Shown: positions 1-6,755 of the stretch, piece after piece | Numbering within the stretch: position 1 is the first letter of the stretch | Layout of the letters: the number at the start of each line of letters is the position of its first letter | NCBI GenBank assembly: GCA_030613285.1 | Contig: JAUWME010000119.1 | Location: 1 to 7,071 of the forward strand | DNA length: 7,071 nt | Source of the DNA: Candidatus Zymogenus sp. | GTDB taxonomy: Bacteria > Desulfobacterota > Zymogenia > Zymogenales > Zymogenaceae | Direction: 5' to 3' | Made by a program: the position numbers and the translations under genes | The notes under the pieces: model-generated | Told to the model about the DNA's origin: nothing | The model's input: the letters and a program-made list of their open reading frames with translations, nothing else | The model's database searches: none

Positions 1-10
1 CCCACAAACC

Positions 11-39
11 TTGACTTCCAATGAATTTAGTGGTATTTT
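11..39 (+). promoter_or_regulatory. Candidate sigma70 promoter for plsB
   Basis: TTGACT at 11-16 matches five of six bases of the -35 consensus. After a 17-base spacer, TATTTT at 34-39 matches four of six bases of the -10 consensus. Transcription would start near position 46, giving a leader of about 90 nt before plsB. The -10 box is weak and the region is AT-rich, so a chance match is possible. Confidence 0.35.
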
Positions 40-135
40 ATTGCTGCGATGTGCACAGAACTCTAAATATCTGACTTTAGATATCAGATTTCAAATACCA
101 TTTTTTTAATGTAATATTTTTTATTGTAAAAGAGC

Positions 136-2799
136 ATGGATAAAAAAGAATCGAAAGAAGGAATTAGGGAAAAAATCCGAAACTTCATAATGATGTTGCT
201 CGGAAACCACCTCAATTATTACACCTCATATTTTGGTGAAAGTGGGAGTTTTCTGGTCTCACTGATATTTCGTTATTTTGCAGAAAAAGTATCGATATCT
301 AAAGAGGATCAGAAAACAATCCGAGACCTTTCTAATAAAGGAACGATAATCTACGCCCAAAAGAATAGGTCTGCCCTCGATTTCCTCTTCTTCCACCACC
401 GCTACAAAACAGAGGGTCTACCCTACCCCATCTTTGGGAACTTCATTAATATGATTTGGTTTCAGCCGATTAAATCGATGTTTAGAATTATGTTGTCCAA
501 GCTCTATTGTTTAATCGAAAGGATTGACTCCCCCAACCCTTACAGGACTGATTTTGTGCGCAGAATGACTGATGAAGGACATTCCTCAATCCTTTTTTTA
601 CGTAATCCCACCGGCCTTCTTAAGCGATTTGCATTAAAAGAAGTCGATGATCCTCTTGTTTATCTGCTCAGGGCCCAAAAGACAATGGAAAAGACGATTT
701 ATATCGTCCCGCACATCATTATCTATCATAAACGTCCCCTAAGCATGAAAAAGACTTTGGCCAATGTCTTGTTTGGGCCGAGAGAAGAACCGGGATTAAT
801 CCGCCGCATAATAATATTCTTGAGATATCACAGAAAAGCCTTTATAAAACTCTGTGACCCCATAAACTTACAAGATTTTTTAAATGAGAGCGACGGGACT
901 ATCGATGGGGAACTTTCCCATGAACTCAGAAGGGCCCTATTAAACAACATTGAGCGCGAGGAGAGAATAATCAAAGGCCCGGCGCTAAAAGATCGCCTTG
1001 AGCTGTTTGATCTGGTGCTTTGGGACAAACGGTTTCAAAAAGAGATTGATGAGCTTTCGGAAGTTACCGGTGTTGCTAAAGAGACATTTAGAGAAAAAGC
1101 AGTGTCGTACTTGGATGAGATTGCCGCCAACTATAACATGACCGTTATTTATATATCTGACGCCGTCGTGAGTTGGGTTTGCAAAAATATCTACAGCGAA
1201 ATTGAGGTCGACATGGATGGCCTAAAAAAGATTCGAGACGCTGCAAAAAAGTCTTCTCTGGTTATCGTTCCATCCCATAAAAGCCACATGGATTACCTCA
1301 TACTTTCTCCACTCTTTTTTCATAACAACCTCACCCCGCCGCACATAGCCGCCGGTGTGAACCTCTCTTTTTTCCCAATGGGGCCAATCTTCAGGCGTAC
1401 AGGGGCATTTTTCATGAGAAGAACCTTCAAGGGCGACCCCCTCTATCCGATAGTCTTTTCAGCGTATATCAAAACACTCCTTTCAGAAGGTTTTAGTCTC
1501 GAGTTCTTTATCGAAGGTGGCAGATCCAGAACGGGAAAACTTGTAATGCCCAAACTCGGACTCCTTTCTATTATTTTACAAGCCTACTTATCAGGAGACA
1601 TTGAAGATATTTCATTTGTTCCGGTCTCCATTAGCTACGACAAAGTAATGGAAGAAGAGTCGCATATTAGGGAGATGTCTGGTGTCAAAAAAGAGAAAGA
1701 GAATTTAGCTTCTATGATTAAAAACAGGGGATTGTTAAAAAAACGGTACGGTCGGGCTTTCGTAAATTTCAATGATCCCATCTCACTAAAAGATTTTTTC
1801 AGCACATCCGGATACACCCCCGATAAAATAACAAAAACGGAGTTGGAAGGATTTCAGTACAATTTGGCTTATAAGATTGTCCATTCCATCAATGAGGTCA
1901 GCGTTGTTTTACCATCACAATTGGTATCCGCCGCCTTTATGACCCAAATAAAGGGCGCCTTGCTCTGGGAAGAACTTGTAGAAACTGTGAAATTTCTCCT
2001 GGACTATCTCAAACTCACAGGTGCTCGTATTTCAGAATCCCTTGATAGTCCCAGATCTGCCGTGAGCGAAATTCTCTCCAGTCTAATCGATGAGAAACTT
2101 GTAGAAATTGTCAAGCATGAGCAGGAAGAGGATGAGGAAGATTTTGAAAAGATATTTTTTGTACCGGAGGGAAAACGGCTAAACCTCGAATTTTACAAAA
2201 ACTCAACACTCCATTTCTTCCTTCCCCCTGCATTCATCTCTCTTTCCATCCTCTCACACCGTTCAGGCGTTTCAAAAGAGCAGATTATTGAGGACTATAC
2301 CAGTCTAAGAAAACTCTTTAAATATGATTTTATATACGACATGGAATTTACCGATGTTGAGCGAGTAAATCAGATGCTCAACTATCTTAAGAAAAATGAA
2401 ATAATCAAAGAAAAAGACGGTCAATTCAAAATTAACAAGGGGATGGAAGTAAAACTAAATATTTTTGCAGGGCTTGTAAGAAATTATCTTGAATCTTACC
2501 TTGTAACCCTTAAAACACTACCTGATTACTTGAAAAACAAAAAGAGAAATGAAAAAGACCTGATTAATAGAATAACCAAGGTTGGCGAGAAAATGTTCAC
2601 CAGAGGCGAGATAACAAGGCCAGAGTCCCTATCAATAATCAATATTAAAAACGCCCTGAATCTTTTCACCCACGAGGAAGTTCTGACTATGAAAAAAGAG
2701 ATTGTTGGCAAAAAACAATTGCGGATTTATTCTTTAGGCACTGGGCAAAAAGACTTCACAAAGCAATTAACAAACTACCTCGATCGTATTGAAAAATAG
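136..2799 (+). CDS. plsB: Glycerol-3-phosphate 1-O-acyltransferase (PlsB type), 887 aa
   Basis: This inner-membrane-associated enzyme moves an acyl group from acyl-CoA or acyl-ACP to the sn-1 position of glycerol-3-phosphate, the first step of phospholipid synthesis. All four acyltransferase blocks are visible: block I HKSHMD with catalytic His381 and Asp386; block II GPIFRRTGAFFMRR at 416-429; block III EGGRSRTG at 460-467; block IV VPVS at 495-498. The surrounding 400-560 stretch closely resembles E. coli PlsB as I recall it (807 aa there). The remaining 300 or so C-terminal residues form the usual PlsB tail, with an acidic loop at 662-671. Residues 70-195 form a degenerate second copy of the fold, with Asn77 in place of the catalytic His. 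The start at 136 is the only one available, because an in-frame TAA lies at 127-129. Its Shine-Dalgarno is poor: AGAG sits one base from the ATG. Internal Met19/Met20 is an alternative start but also lacks a well-placed site. Confidence 0.95.
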   Translation: MDKKESKEGIREKIRNFIMMLLGNHLNYYTSYFGESGSFLVSLIFRYFAEKVSISKEDQKTIRDLSNKGTIIYAQKNRSALDFLFFHHRYKTEGLPYPIFGNFINMIWFQPIKSMFRIMLSKLYCLIERIDSPNPYRTDFVRRMTDEGHSSILFLRNPTGLLKRFALKEVDDPLVYLLRAQKTMEKTIYIVPHIIIYHKRPLSMKKTLANVLFGPREEPGLIRRIIIFLRYHRKAFIKLCDPINLQDFLNESDGTIDGELSHELRRALLNNIEREERIIKGPALKDRLELFDLVLWDKRFQKEIDELSEVTGVAKETFREKAVSYLDEIAANYNMTVIYISDAVVSWVCKNIYSEIEVDMDGLKKIRDAAKKSSLVIVPSHKSHMDYLILSPLFFHNNLTPPHIAAGVNLSFFPMGPIFRRTGAFFMRRTFKGDPLYPIVFSAYIKTLLSEGFSLEFFIEGGRSRTGKLVMPKLGLLSIILQAYLSGDIEDISFVPVSISYDKVMEEESHIREMSGVKKEKENLASMIKNRGLLKKRYGRAFVNFNDPISLKDFFSTSGYTPDKITKTELEGFQYNLAYKIVHSINEVSVVLPSQLVSAAFMTQIKGALLWEELVETVKFLLDYLKLTGARISESLDSPRSAVSEILSSLIDEKLVEIVKHEQEEDEEDFEKIFFVPEGKRLNLEFYKNSTLHFFLPPAFISLSILSHRSGVSKEQIIEDYTSLRKLFKYDFIYDMEFTDVERVNQMLNYLKKNEIIKEKDGQFKINKGMEVKLNIFAGLVRNYLESYLVTLKTLPDYLKNKKRNEKDLINRITKVGEKMFTRGEITRPESLSIINIKNALNLFTHEEVLTMKKEIVGKKQLRIYSLGTGQKDFTKQLTNYLDRIEK

Positions 2800-2970
2800 G
2801 GCCCTCCGAGTGTTGAGCACCTTAGGATTTGTCAAGAAGTTTAAGCGTATTAAAAATATTTTTATTTTTATATTTGTCCATGACATAAATTGAAATTCAT
2901 TGAGGCATACAATACCCGGAAGAACTAAAAAACAAGGTCATTATAAGCTTATTTATTTTTCAATTTCTCC
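2800..2970. other. AT-rich spacer between plsB and rlpA
   Basis: No gene is visible here. The stretch contains a perfect 14-bp AT palindrome at 2851-2864 and a -10-like TACAAT at 2908-2913. The only good -35-like hexamer upstream, ATGACA at 2880-2885, is 22 bases away, which is too far. No GC-rich hairpin with a T-tract follows plsB, so termination and the rlpA promoter are not resolved. rlpA may be read through from plsB or have its own promoter in this segment. Confidence 0.4.
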
Positions 2971-2977
2971 AAAGGAG
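2971..2977 (+). promoter_or_regulatory. Strong ribosome binding site of the rlpA-like gene
   Basis: AAAGGAG lies 8 bases before the ATG at 2986. It is the best Shine-Dalgarno match in the window and fixes the start of the lipoprotein. Confidence 0.85.
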
Positions 2978-2985
2978 TAAAAACC

Positions 2986-3819
2986 ATGAAATCCTATAAG
3001 TCTTTTCTTGTATATACATTTATTTGCCTGTTTCTACTTTCAGGATGCTTATCATTAAATGTGGGAACAAAAAGCAGACACAATACTTACATCCCTCCTT
3101 CAACGGGAACAACAACCGATGGAACAGTACCCACAGAAACAACTAAAGCCCCTGTTGAAGTGGTGAGTACCTTTGAAGGAACAGCCTCTTGGTATGGCCC
3201 CAAGTTCCACGGCAAAAAAACAGCCAGTGGTGAGATTTTTGATATGTATGAACTTACGGCCGCCCACAAGAGTCTTCCCATGGGAACCAAATGTGTCGTT
3301 ACCAATCTTGATAACGGCAAGTCCGTAGTAGTCAGGATTAACGACAGGGGCCCATTTGCAAAAGAGAGAGTCATTGATCTATCTTACGCCTCGGCAAAGG
3401 TAATAGGCATGATCCACTCTGGAACAATTCGGGTTAGGGTGGAAGTCCTCTCTGGCAAAGAGACTGATGGTCTTGAAACAGTCGCCGGGCCAGCTCCCAA
3501 AGCCAATACCGAACCTGATACCGTGATTGATACTAAAAACGAAACCAAGACTGATACCAAGAATAATAATATTTCAGGGGAATACAAGGTTTTATTTACA
3601 ATTCAAGTAGGTTCATTTTCGAGCAGAGAAAATGCAGACAGATTGTCCGACTCCATAAAAGAATATGTTGAAGATGTTTGGGTCGAGGAGTTTACAACCA
3701 CAGAATCGGTCTATTACCGGGTGCGGGCGGGAAAATATTCATCAAGGGAAGATGCCGAAAAGACGGCTACCATACTCTCCGAGGCGGGTCACACAGGATT
3801 CATTATGGAATTAAAATAA
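2986..3819 (+). CDS. rlpA: RlpA-like septal lipoprotein with DPBB and SPOR domains, 277 aa
   Basis: The product is a lipoprotein of the RlpA family. In Pseudomonas aeruginosa, RlpA is a lytic transglycosylase that cuts denuded glycan strands at the septum; in E. coli that activity has not been shown. Residues 1-20 form a lipoprotein signal ending in the lipobox LSGC, with lipidated Cys21. The next residue is Leu, not Asp, which in E. coli would mean outer-membrane sorting. A Thr/Pro-rich tether covers about 28-56. The double-psi beta-barrel domain at about 63-155 has the hallmark GTASWYG (65-71), TASG (79-82), His94 and the NDRGPF motif with Asp120; His and Asp at these places are the catalytic pair of active RlpA. 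A D/T/K/N-rich linker (about 175-197) leads to a SPOR domain at about 203-276 with IQVGSF and [14 protein letters not shown], which binds denuded septal peptidoglycan. The catalytic residues are present, but activity is inferred. Confidence 0.93.
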   Translation: MKSYKSFLVYTFICLFLLSGCLSLNVGTKSRHNTYIPPSTGTTTDGTVPTETTKAPVEVVSTFEGTASWYGPKFHGKKTASGEIFDMYELTAAHKSLPMGTKCVVTNLDNGKSVVVRINDRGPFAKERVIDLSYASAKVIGMIHSGTIRVRVEVLSGKETDGLETVAGPAPKANTEPDTVIDTKNETKTDTKNNNISGEYKVLFTIQVGSFSSRENADRLSDSIKEYVEDVWVEEFTTTESVYYRVRAGKYSSREDAEKTATILSEAGHTGFIMELK

Positions 3820-3830
3820 CCGCTCTCCCG

Positions 3831-3917
3831 CCCCTCCCGTAAATTAAGATTGAAAATGGGGTGTCTCTGAAATGTAACACTGTCCCCTCCAGTAAATTGA
3901 ACTTGGAAATGAGATAC
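3831..3917. repeat. Direct repeat pair with alternative hairpins (REP/MITE-like remnant)
   Basis: Positions 3831-3858 and 3884-3911 are direct repeats, 23 of 28 bases identical with no gap and a period of 53. Both begin CCCCTCC, continue with GTAAATT and end in AAATG. A G-run at 3858-3861 can pair with the C-run on its left (3831-3834) or on its right (3884-3887), so two hairpins exclude each other. GTGT 3861-3864 can also pair with ACAC 3877-3880, and GTGTCTC 3861-3867 with GAGATAC 3911-3917 (one G-U pair). It sits outside genes, just after rlpA. I read it as a small palindromic repeat unit; its mobility or function is not shown. Confidence 0.5.
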
Positions 3918-3979
3918 AACACAATCTGATTTGAAGTTTTTTCCCTTTGATTAATGCAAACAGGTTTATCTCTTCAATT

Positions 3980-3985
3980 TATAAA
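3980..3985 (+). promoter_or_regulatory. Possible -10 element close to the flavin-reductase start
   Basis: TATAAA matches five of six -10 bases and lies inside a 12-bp palindrome at 3976-3987. No good -35 box stands at the right distance. If used, the transcript would begin near 3992, leaving only about a dozen bases before the ATG at 4004. That would agree with the missing Shine-Dalgarno there. Confidence 0.25.
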
Positions 3986-4003
3986 TTACCATGACACCGA
4001 CCT

Positions 4004-4495
4004 ATGATGAATGACAAAATAAAAAGTGGGCTTTTATCCCTCTCCTACGGACTTTATGTTGTTACCGTCACCGACGGGATAAGAAAAAACGCCATGGTTG
4101 CTTCTTGGGTCTCCCAGGTCTCCTTTTCCCCCCCTCGGATTATGGTGGCAATCAAAAAGATTCGGTTTGCCCATAAAATCCTCACAACAACAGCCGAAAA
4201 AGGCACAGTTGGTTTTGGCCTGATGGTGGTTAAAAAGGGAAACGAGAGCGAGCTTTCCCGCATCAAGGTAGAAAATCAAGATGTCATTTTTTCTGGAAAT
4301 AATGTAACCACTGGTAAATCGGGGGCACTACTTTTTACTGACTATCTTTGCGCATTCGACCTGAAGTTGGTGGAAACTATTGATGCCGGCGACCACACCA
4401 TTTTTGTGGGGGAGGTGCTTGATGTGTTAATTACCGACGATGGGAAACCCTCAAACACCTCAGATTACCACAAGGTCTATATCGGAGATATCTAA
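4004..4495 (+). CDS. Flavin-reductase-like FMN-binding split-barrel protein, 163 aa
   Basis: This is a small cytoplasmic protein of the flavin reductase-like domain family, which binds FMN and either reduces free flavin with NAD(P)H or passes electrons to a partner. The family pattern is clear: YGLYVVTVTDG near 15-25, then N29-A30 and SWVSQVSFSPPRIMVAIKK at 34-52, the usual FMN-phosphate contact region. GDHTIFVGEVLDV at 129-141 and the C-terminal DYHKVYIG at 154-161 also fit. The length suits single-domain members. ATG 4004 (or the adjacent 4007) lacks an upstream purine-rich site, so the exact start is less certain than the family. The 85-aa gene follows 5 bp later, implying co-transcription. 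Relatives include flavoredoxins and partners of flavin-dependent oxygenases or diiron proteins; the substrate here cannot be told. Confidence 0.88.
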   Translation: MMNDKIKSGLLSLSYGLYVVTVTDGIRKNAMVASWVSQVSFSPPRIMVAIKKIRFAHKILTTTAEKGTVGFGLMVVKKGNESELSRIKVENQDVIFSGNNVTTGKSGALLFTDYLCAFDLKLVETIDAGDHTIFVGEVLDVLITDDGKPSNTSDYHKVYIGDI

Positions 4496-4500
4496 ATAAG

Positions 4501-4758
4501 ATGGGACAACTAACAACCACGGCCACAGCGGAAGAAATTAAAGACGAACAGAAGAGGATAAATCGACTAAGGACATTAGTTGATCTGACAACGAGCATTA
4601 TCCTCCAGAGCGATATGCCCATTGAGAAAGCTCAACGCCTGATTGAAGGCGTTAAAAAACAGGCCCTTCAACTATTTCCGGGCAAGGAGGAGGCCTTCGA
4701 GATTATCTACCGACCCCGCTTTAACAGAATCATCATGGAAAAATACAGGCTCTCCTAA
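4501..4758 (+). CDS. Small conserved-looking protein of unknown function, 85 aa
   Basis: I cannot assign a function. The protein is soluble, has no signal peptide, membrane segment or cysteine, and looks mostly helical. A charged N-terminal helix (about 10-24) is followed by a more hydrophobic stretch LVDLTTSIILQ (26-36). A second amphipathic helix (about 40-57) leads to LFPGKEEAFEIIY (58-70) and a basic end with RPRFNRII (71-78). I have an impression of similar short hypothetical proteins in Desulfobacterota, but no named family comes to mind. The ATG is 5 bp after the flavin-reductase stop codon. GGAG at 4484-4487, inside the preceding gene, is 13 bases upstream, a long spacing, so translational coupling is likely. 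The tight pairing suggests a link to the reductase, but no biochemical role follows from that. Confidence 0.75.
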   Translation: MGQLTTTATAEEIKDEQKRINRLRTLVDLTTSIILQSDMPIEKAQRLIEGVKKQALQLFPGKEEAFEIIYRPRFNRIIMEKYRLS

Positions 4759-4900
4759 CCCCCCCTCTGACAATTATCACCCCTACTCCAACCATCCCCC
4801 GTCAATTGTCCCGATTATCGAGATATCAACCAACCCTGCTTTTTTTTGCAAACTTACAAAGGCTCTGCCTTAAAACTACCAACAACCTCAAACAACCCCG
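4759..4900 (+). terminator. C-rich, G-poor tract; probable Rho-dependent terminator region
   Basis: Directly after the stop codon of the 85-aa gene the plus strand becomes very rich in C and poor in G. By hand count there are about 21 G in the 190 bases from 4759 to 4948, with many YC dinucleotides and several C-runs. Such a 'C over G bubble' is typical of Rho loading sites. A loose inverted repeat pairs 4769-4778 with 4801-4810 (8 of 10 bases), but no T-tract follows it, so an intrinsic terminator is unlikely. The position between convergent genes fits a terminator. Confidence 0.4.
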
Positions 4901-4917
4901 ACACATTATATCGTCGG
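4898..4917 (-). terminator. Weak hairpin downstream of the membrane-anchored hydrolase
   Basis: CCGAC at 4898-4902 pairs with GTCGG at 4913-4917 around a 10-base loop. Read on the minus strand, about 30 bases after the hydrolase stop, the stem is followed by GGTTGTTTG, which is only moderately T-rich. It could be a weak intrinsic terminator for the minus-strand operon, but the stem is short. Confidence 0.25.
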
Positions 4918-4948
4918 CTACCCTAAATGTCGACAACCCCCTTGGGAG

Positions 4949-5896
4949 TTATTTTAGAGCGTTTGGCCAATGCTTCTCAATAAATGTCAGTACCAGCTCT
5001 TCGTACATTTCGGTGTAATCTTCATATCCCATGGTGTGGGTACAATCGGCAAAGAAATAAATCTCCTTCTCCTTTGCCCCCGATGCCTCATAAATCTCGT
5101 TTGAATACCCCGGCTTAATATCCATATCACCGTCGCAATGAAGTATCAGCGTAGGTACAGTGACATTTGCTATTGCATCCAAAGGCGATACATCTTTCGG
5201 AGGAAAGTCTGCCCGTTTTCCTGCCACAAAGAGTGCAGTATCCACAAGAGGGAACTTTGGCAGGCCGTAAAGGGCCTTTGCATAGTCCGCAACTACAACA
5301 GTAAGACTGGGAAAGCTCGAATCTTCAATCAGTAGTTTTATCCTGTCATCTGTTGCCGCCGCCAAAATAGCTGTTGCCCCCCCCATCGATTCCCCAAGGA
5401 GACCAAGCAGTTCGATATTGCAATCACCCCGCCCCTTGAGGTAGTCAATGGCGGCCGAAACGTCGCGGCTCTCGTGGTAGCCATAGGTGCAATATTCTCC
5501 ATCAGAAAGGCCGTGGTACCTGTGGTCGTAGGCAAGGACGTTGTACCCCGCCCGGGCGAGCATCCCGGAATATTTCAGGGAGCCAATTCTGTTATCATTC
5601 TGGCCGTGGAGGACAATAAACGTTGGCGCCTTTGGACTTTTTCCCGGAATAAACCAACCCCGAAGCGTCAATTTGTCACCTTCACTATCGTCACTATTTT
5701 CCAATGTCTCAAAGGTAATCTCCTCTGGTGTTACCCCAAAATCAGCGAGGTCGTGAAACTTCTTGTCCTCTAACTGATTCTCAATCGTAACAGTTTCAAA
5801 GTTGATAAGCTCTCCTGAAAAAAACCAAGAGGCATATCCAAAACCCAGCAGAACAATTAAAACGAGGGCTAAACTAATTCTCTTAAATACTTTCAT
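4949..5896 (-). CDS. Membrane-anchored alpha/beta hydrolase, 315 aa
   Basis: This is a serine hydrolase of the alpha/beta fold, similar in layout to prolyl-oligopeptidase-like/ABHD13-type proteins with an N-terminal anchor. Residues 1-6 are basic and 7-26 form one hydrophobic helix, so the catalytic domain probably faces the periplasm; a cleaved signal peptide is the alternative. The core starts near 60. The oxyanion strand reads FIVLHGQNDN (93-102), then AYDHRYHGLSDG (122-133). The nucleophile elbow is GESMGG with Ser170. The acid is probably Asp257 in LHCDGDMD, and the base His287 in CTHTMGYE. The triad is complete, so the enzyme should be active as an esterase, lipase or peptidase; the substrate is unknown. 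AGGA at 5904-5907 lies 7 bases before the ATG. The gene starts 35 bp after the other hydrolase, in the same direction, so both are likely on one mRNA. Confidence 0.9.
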   Translation of the reverse strand: MKVFKRISLALVLIVLLGFGYASWFFSGELINFETVTIENQLEDKKFHDLADFGVTPEEITFETLENSDDSEGDKLTLRGWFIPGKSPKAPTFIVLHGQNDNRIGSLKYSGMLARAGYNVLAYDHRYHGLSDGEYCTYGYHESRDVSAAIDYLKGRGDCNIELLGLLGESMGGATAILAAATDDRIKLLIEDSSFPSLTVVVADYAKALYGLPKFPLVDTALFVAGKRADFPPKDVSPLDAIANVTVPTLILHCDGDMDIKPGYSNEIYEASGAKEKEIYFFADCTHTMGYEDYTEMYEELVLTFIEKHWPNALK

Positions 5897-5931
5897 ATCG
5901 TAATCCTAAATAATTTGTTACATCCTTTTAT

Positions 5932-6696
5932 CTATACCGTCTTCTTAAGCCATTCAAAGATATCCGCCGCCACTTTATCCCAACCCGTTTCCGTCATCAA
6001 GTTGTGCCCCATATCTTCGTAGATTTTCAAATCAGCCTTGTATGCCTTTGCGGTACGCTTTTCTGTCCTTACAGGGAAAAAATAATCGCGGGCCGATGCA
6101 AGTACCAACACCGGAGACGAGACCTTCTTGGGCCAAAGCCATACCAATGGGAGACTTGAACCCAGCAATGCCAAGGATGATTCACGAACGGTGTTCTTAA
6201 AGCCTTCCCTCGAGACCTTCTCTGGAGCGTTATATAGAAAGAAGTGGCGGTACATCTTCTCAGATTTTATCTTTGTTGGAATTAAAAGAAACAGCCTTAA
6301 AATCTCCATAGGATATTGGAAGATCATCTTGATTGTTGTAACAATGGGGAGCCTTCTGAAAGGACTGGGGGCGACCAGCACAGCCGCCGGTGGTTTGTTT
6401 CTATCCAGATATTTCATGGTAACAAACCCGCCCATGCTGTGGCCGATGATAATGGGATTTCCGATTTTTTTGGCCACCGCCTCCACCTCTTTTACATAAC
6501 CCATCATGGATTGTTTTGCAATGCCCACCTCATCCCGCCTCTCTCCATGGCAGGGGAGATCAAGGGCGTAGCACGAAAATCCTTTTTTGTAAAAATAGTC
6601 CATGTAGTTCTTCCAGCACCATGCCCCATGCCATGCGCCGTGAACAAAGAGGATTGGGGTTTTAAATTTTGGACTTTTTGGAATTTTTTCTATCAT
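5932..6696 (-). CDS. Soluble alpha/beta hydrolase (MhpC/esterase-like), 254 aa
   Basis: This alpha/beta fold hydrolase has no signal peptide and is expected in the cytoplasm. The family pattern is complete: LFVHGAWHGAWCW at 16-28 (oxyanion strand), ALDLPCHGER at 44-53, nucleophile elbow GHSMGG with Ser87, acid Asp204 in ASARDYFFP, and base His231 in EDMGHNLM. A hydrophobic cap segment covers about 116-140, rich in Ile, Leu and Phe, which may favour lipid-like or acyl substrates (inference). I chose the ATG at 6694-6696 because GGGAG at 6704-6708 stands 7 bases upstream. The in-frame ATG at 6724-6726 would add ten residues but has no ribosome binding site. The gene begins 59 bp after nusB and is followed by the anchored hydrolase, so all three probably form one operon. 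Substrate unknown. Confidence 0.88.
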   Translation of the reverse strand: MIEKIPKSPKFKTPILFVHGAWHGAWCWKNYMDYFYKKGFSCYALDLPCHGERRDEVGIAKQSMMGYVKEVEAVAKKIGNPIIIGHSMGGFVTMKYLDRNKPPAAVLVAPSPFRRLPIVTTIKMIFQYPMEILRLFLLIPTKIKSEKMYRHFFLYNAPEKVSREGFKNTVRESSLALLGSSLPLVWLWPKKVSSPVLVLASARDYFFPVRTEKRTAKAYKADLKIYEDMGHNLMTETGWDKVAADIFEWLKKTV

Positions 6697-6703
6697 GGCT
6701 TTT

Positions 6704-6708
6704 CTCCC
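6704..6708 (-). promoter_or_regulatory. Ribosome binding site that decides the start of the soluble hydrolase
   Basis: On the minus strand this reads GGGAG, 7 bases before the ATG at 6696. It supports the shorter 254-aa product over the 264-aa version starting at 6726, upstream of which the sequence is T-rich without a purine run. Confidence 0.7.
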
Positions 6709-6755
6709 TGAAGAAAATGGATGCATATTTAAGAAACAAAACTATTTTGGCGCTA

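Noticed and set aside
67..89. Inverted repeats ATATCT/AGATAT and ATCTGA/TCAGAT upstream of plsB
   Set aside because: They are six-base AT-rich arms that overlap each other, compatible with chance; no known operator is recognised.
828..2711. Short minus-strand ORFs inside plsB (828-1028, 1635-1817, 2526-2711)
   Set aside because: They are antisense to a clearly coding gene, have low-complexity Ser/Phe/Leu-rich products, and show no ribosome site or family motif.
2851..2864. Perfect 14-bp palindrome of A and T in the plsB-rlpA spacer
   Set aside because: It has no loop and no G or C, and such palindromes are expected in AT-rich DNA.
3087..3587. Minus-strand ORFs inside the rlpA-like gene
   Set aside because: They are antisense shadows of an unmistakable DPBB/SPOR lipoprotein and match no domain.
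4034..4622. Minus-strand ORFs (4034-4279, 4054-4266, 4431-4622) opposite the flavin-reductase and 85-aa genes
   Set aside because: They overlap each other or the coding genes, lack ribosome sites and have no recognisable motif.
4840..4847. Run of eight T as an intrinsic terminator on the plus strand
   Set aside because: No stable hairpin lies immediately upstream.
4859..4871. AAGGC/GCCTT hairpin with 3-base loop as a terminator
   Set aside because: The stem is five pairs and no T-tract follows it on either strand.
4643..5018. Plus-strand ORFs at 4643-4873 and 4806-5018 across the convergent junction
   Set aside because: They overlap the 85-aa gene or the hydrolase end and arise from the C-rich composition; no ribosome site or protein-like pattern is seen.
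6128..6711. Plus-strand ORFs of 123 and 131 aa opposite the soluble hydrolase, and others opposite the anchored hydrolase
   Set aside because: The minus-strand frames encode full catalytic triads, and the opposite frames are shadows without motifs.
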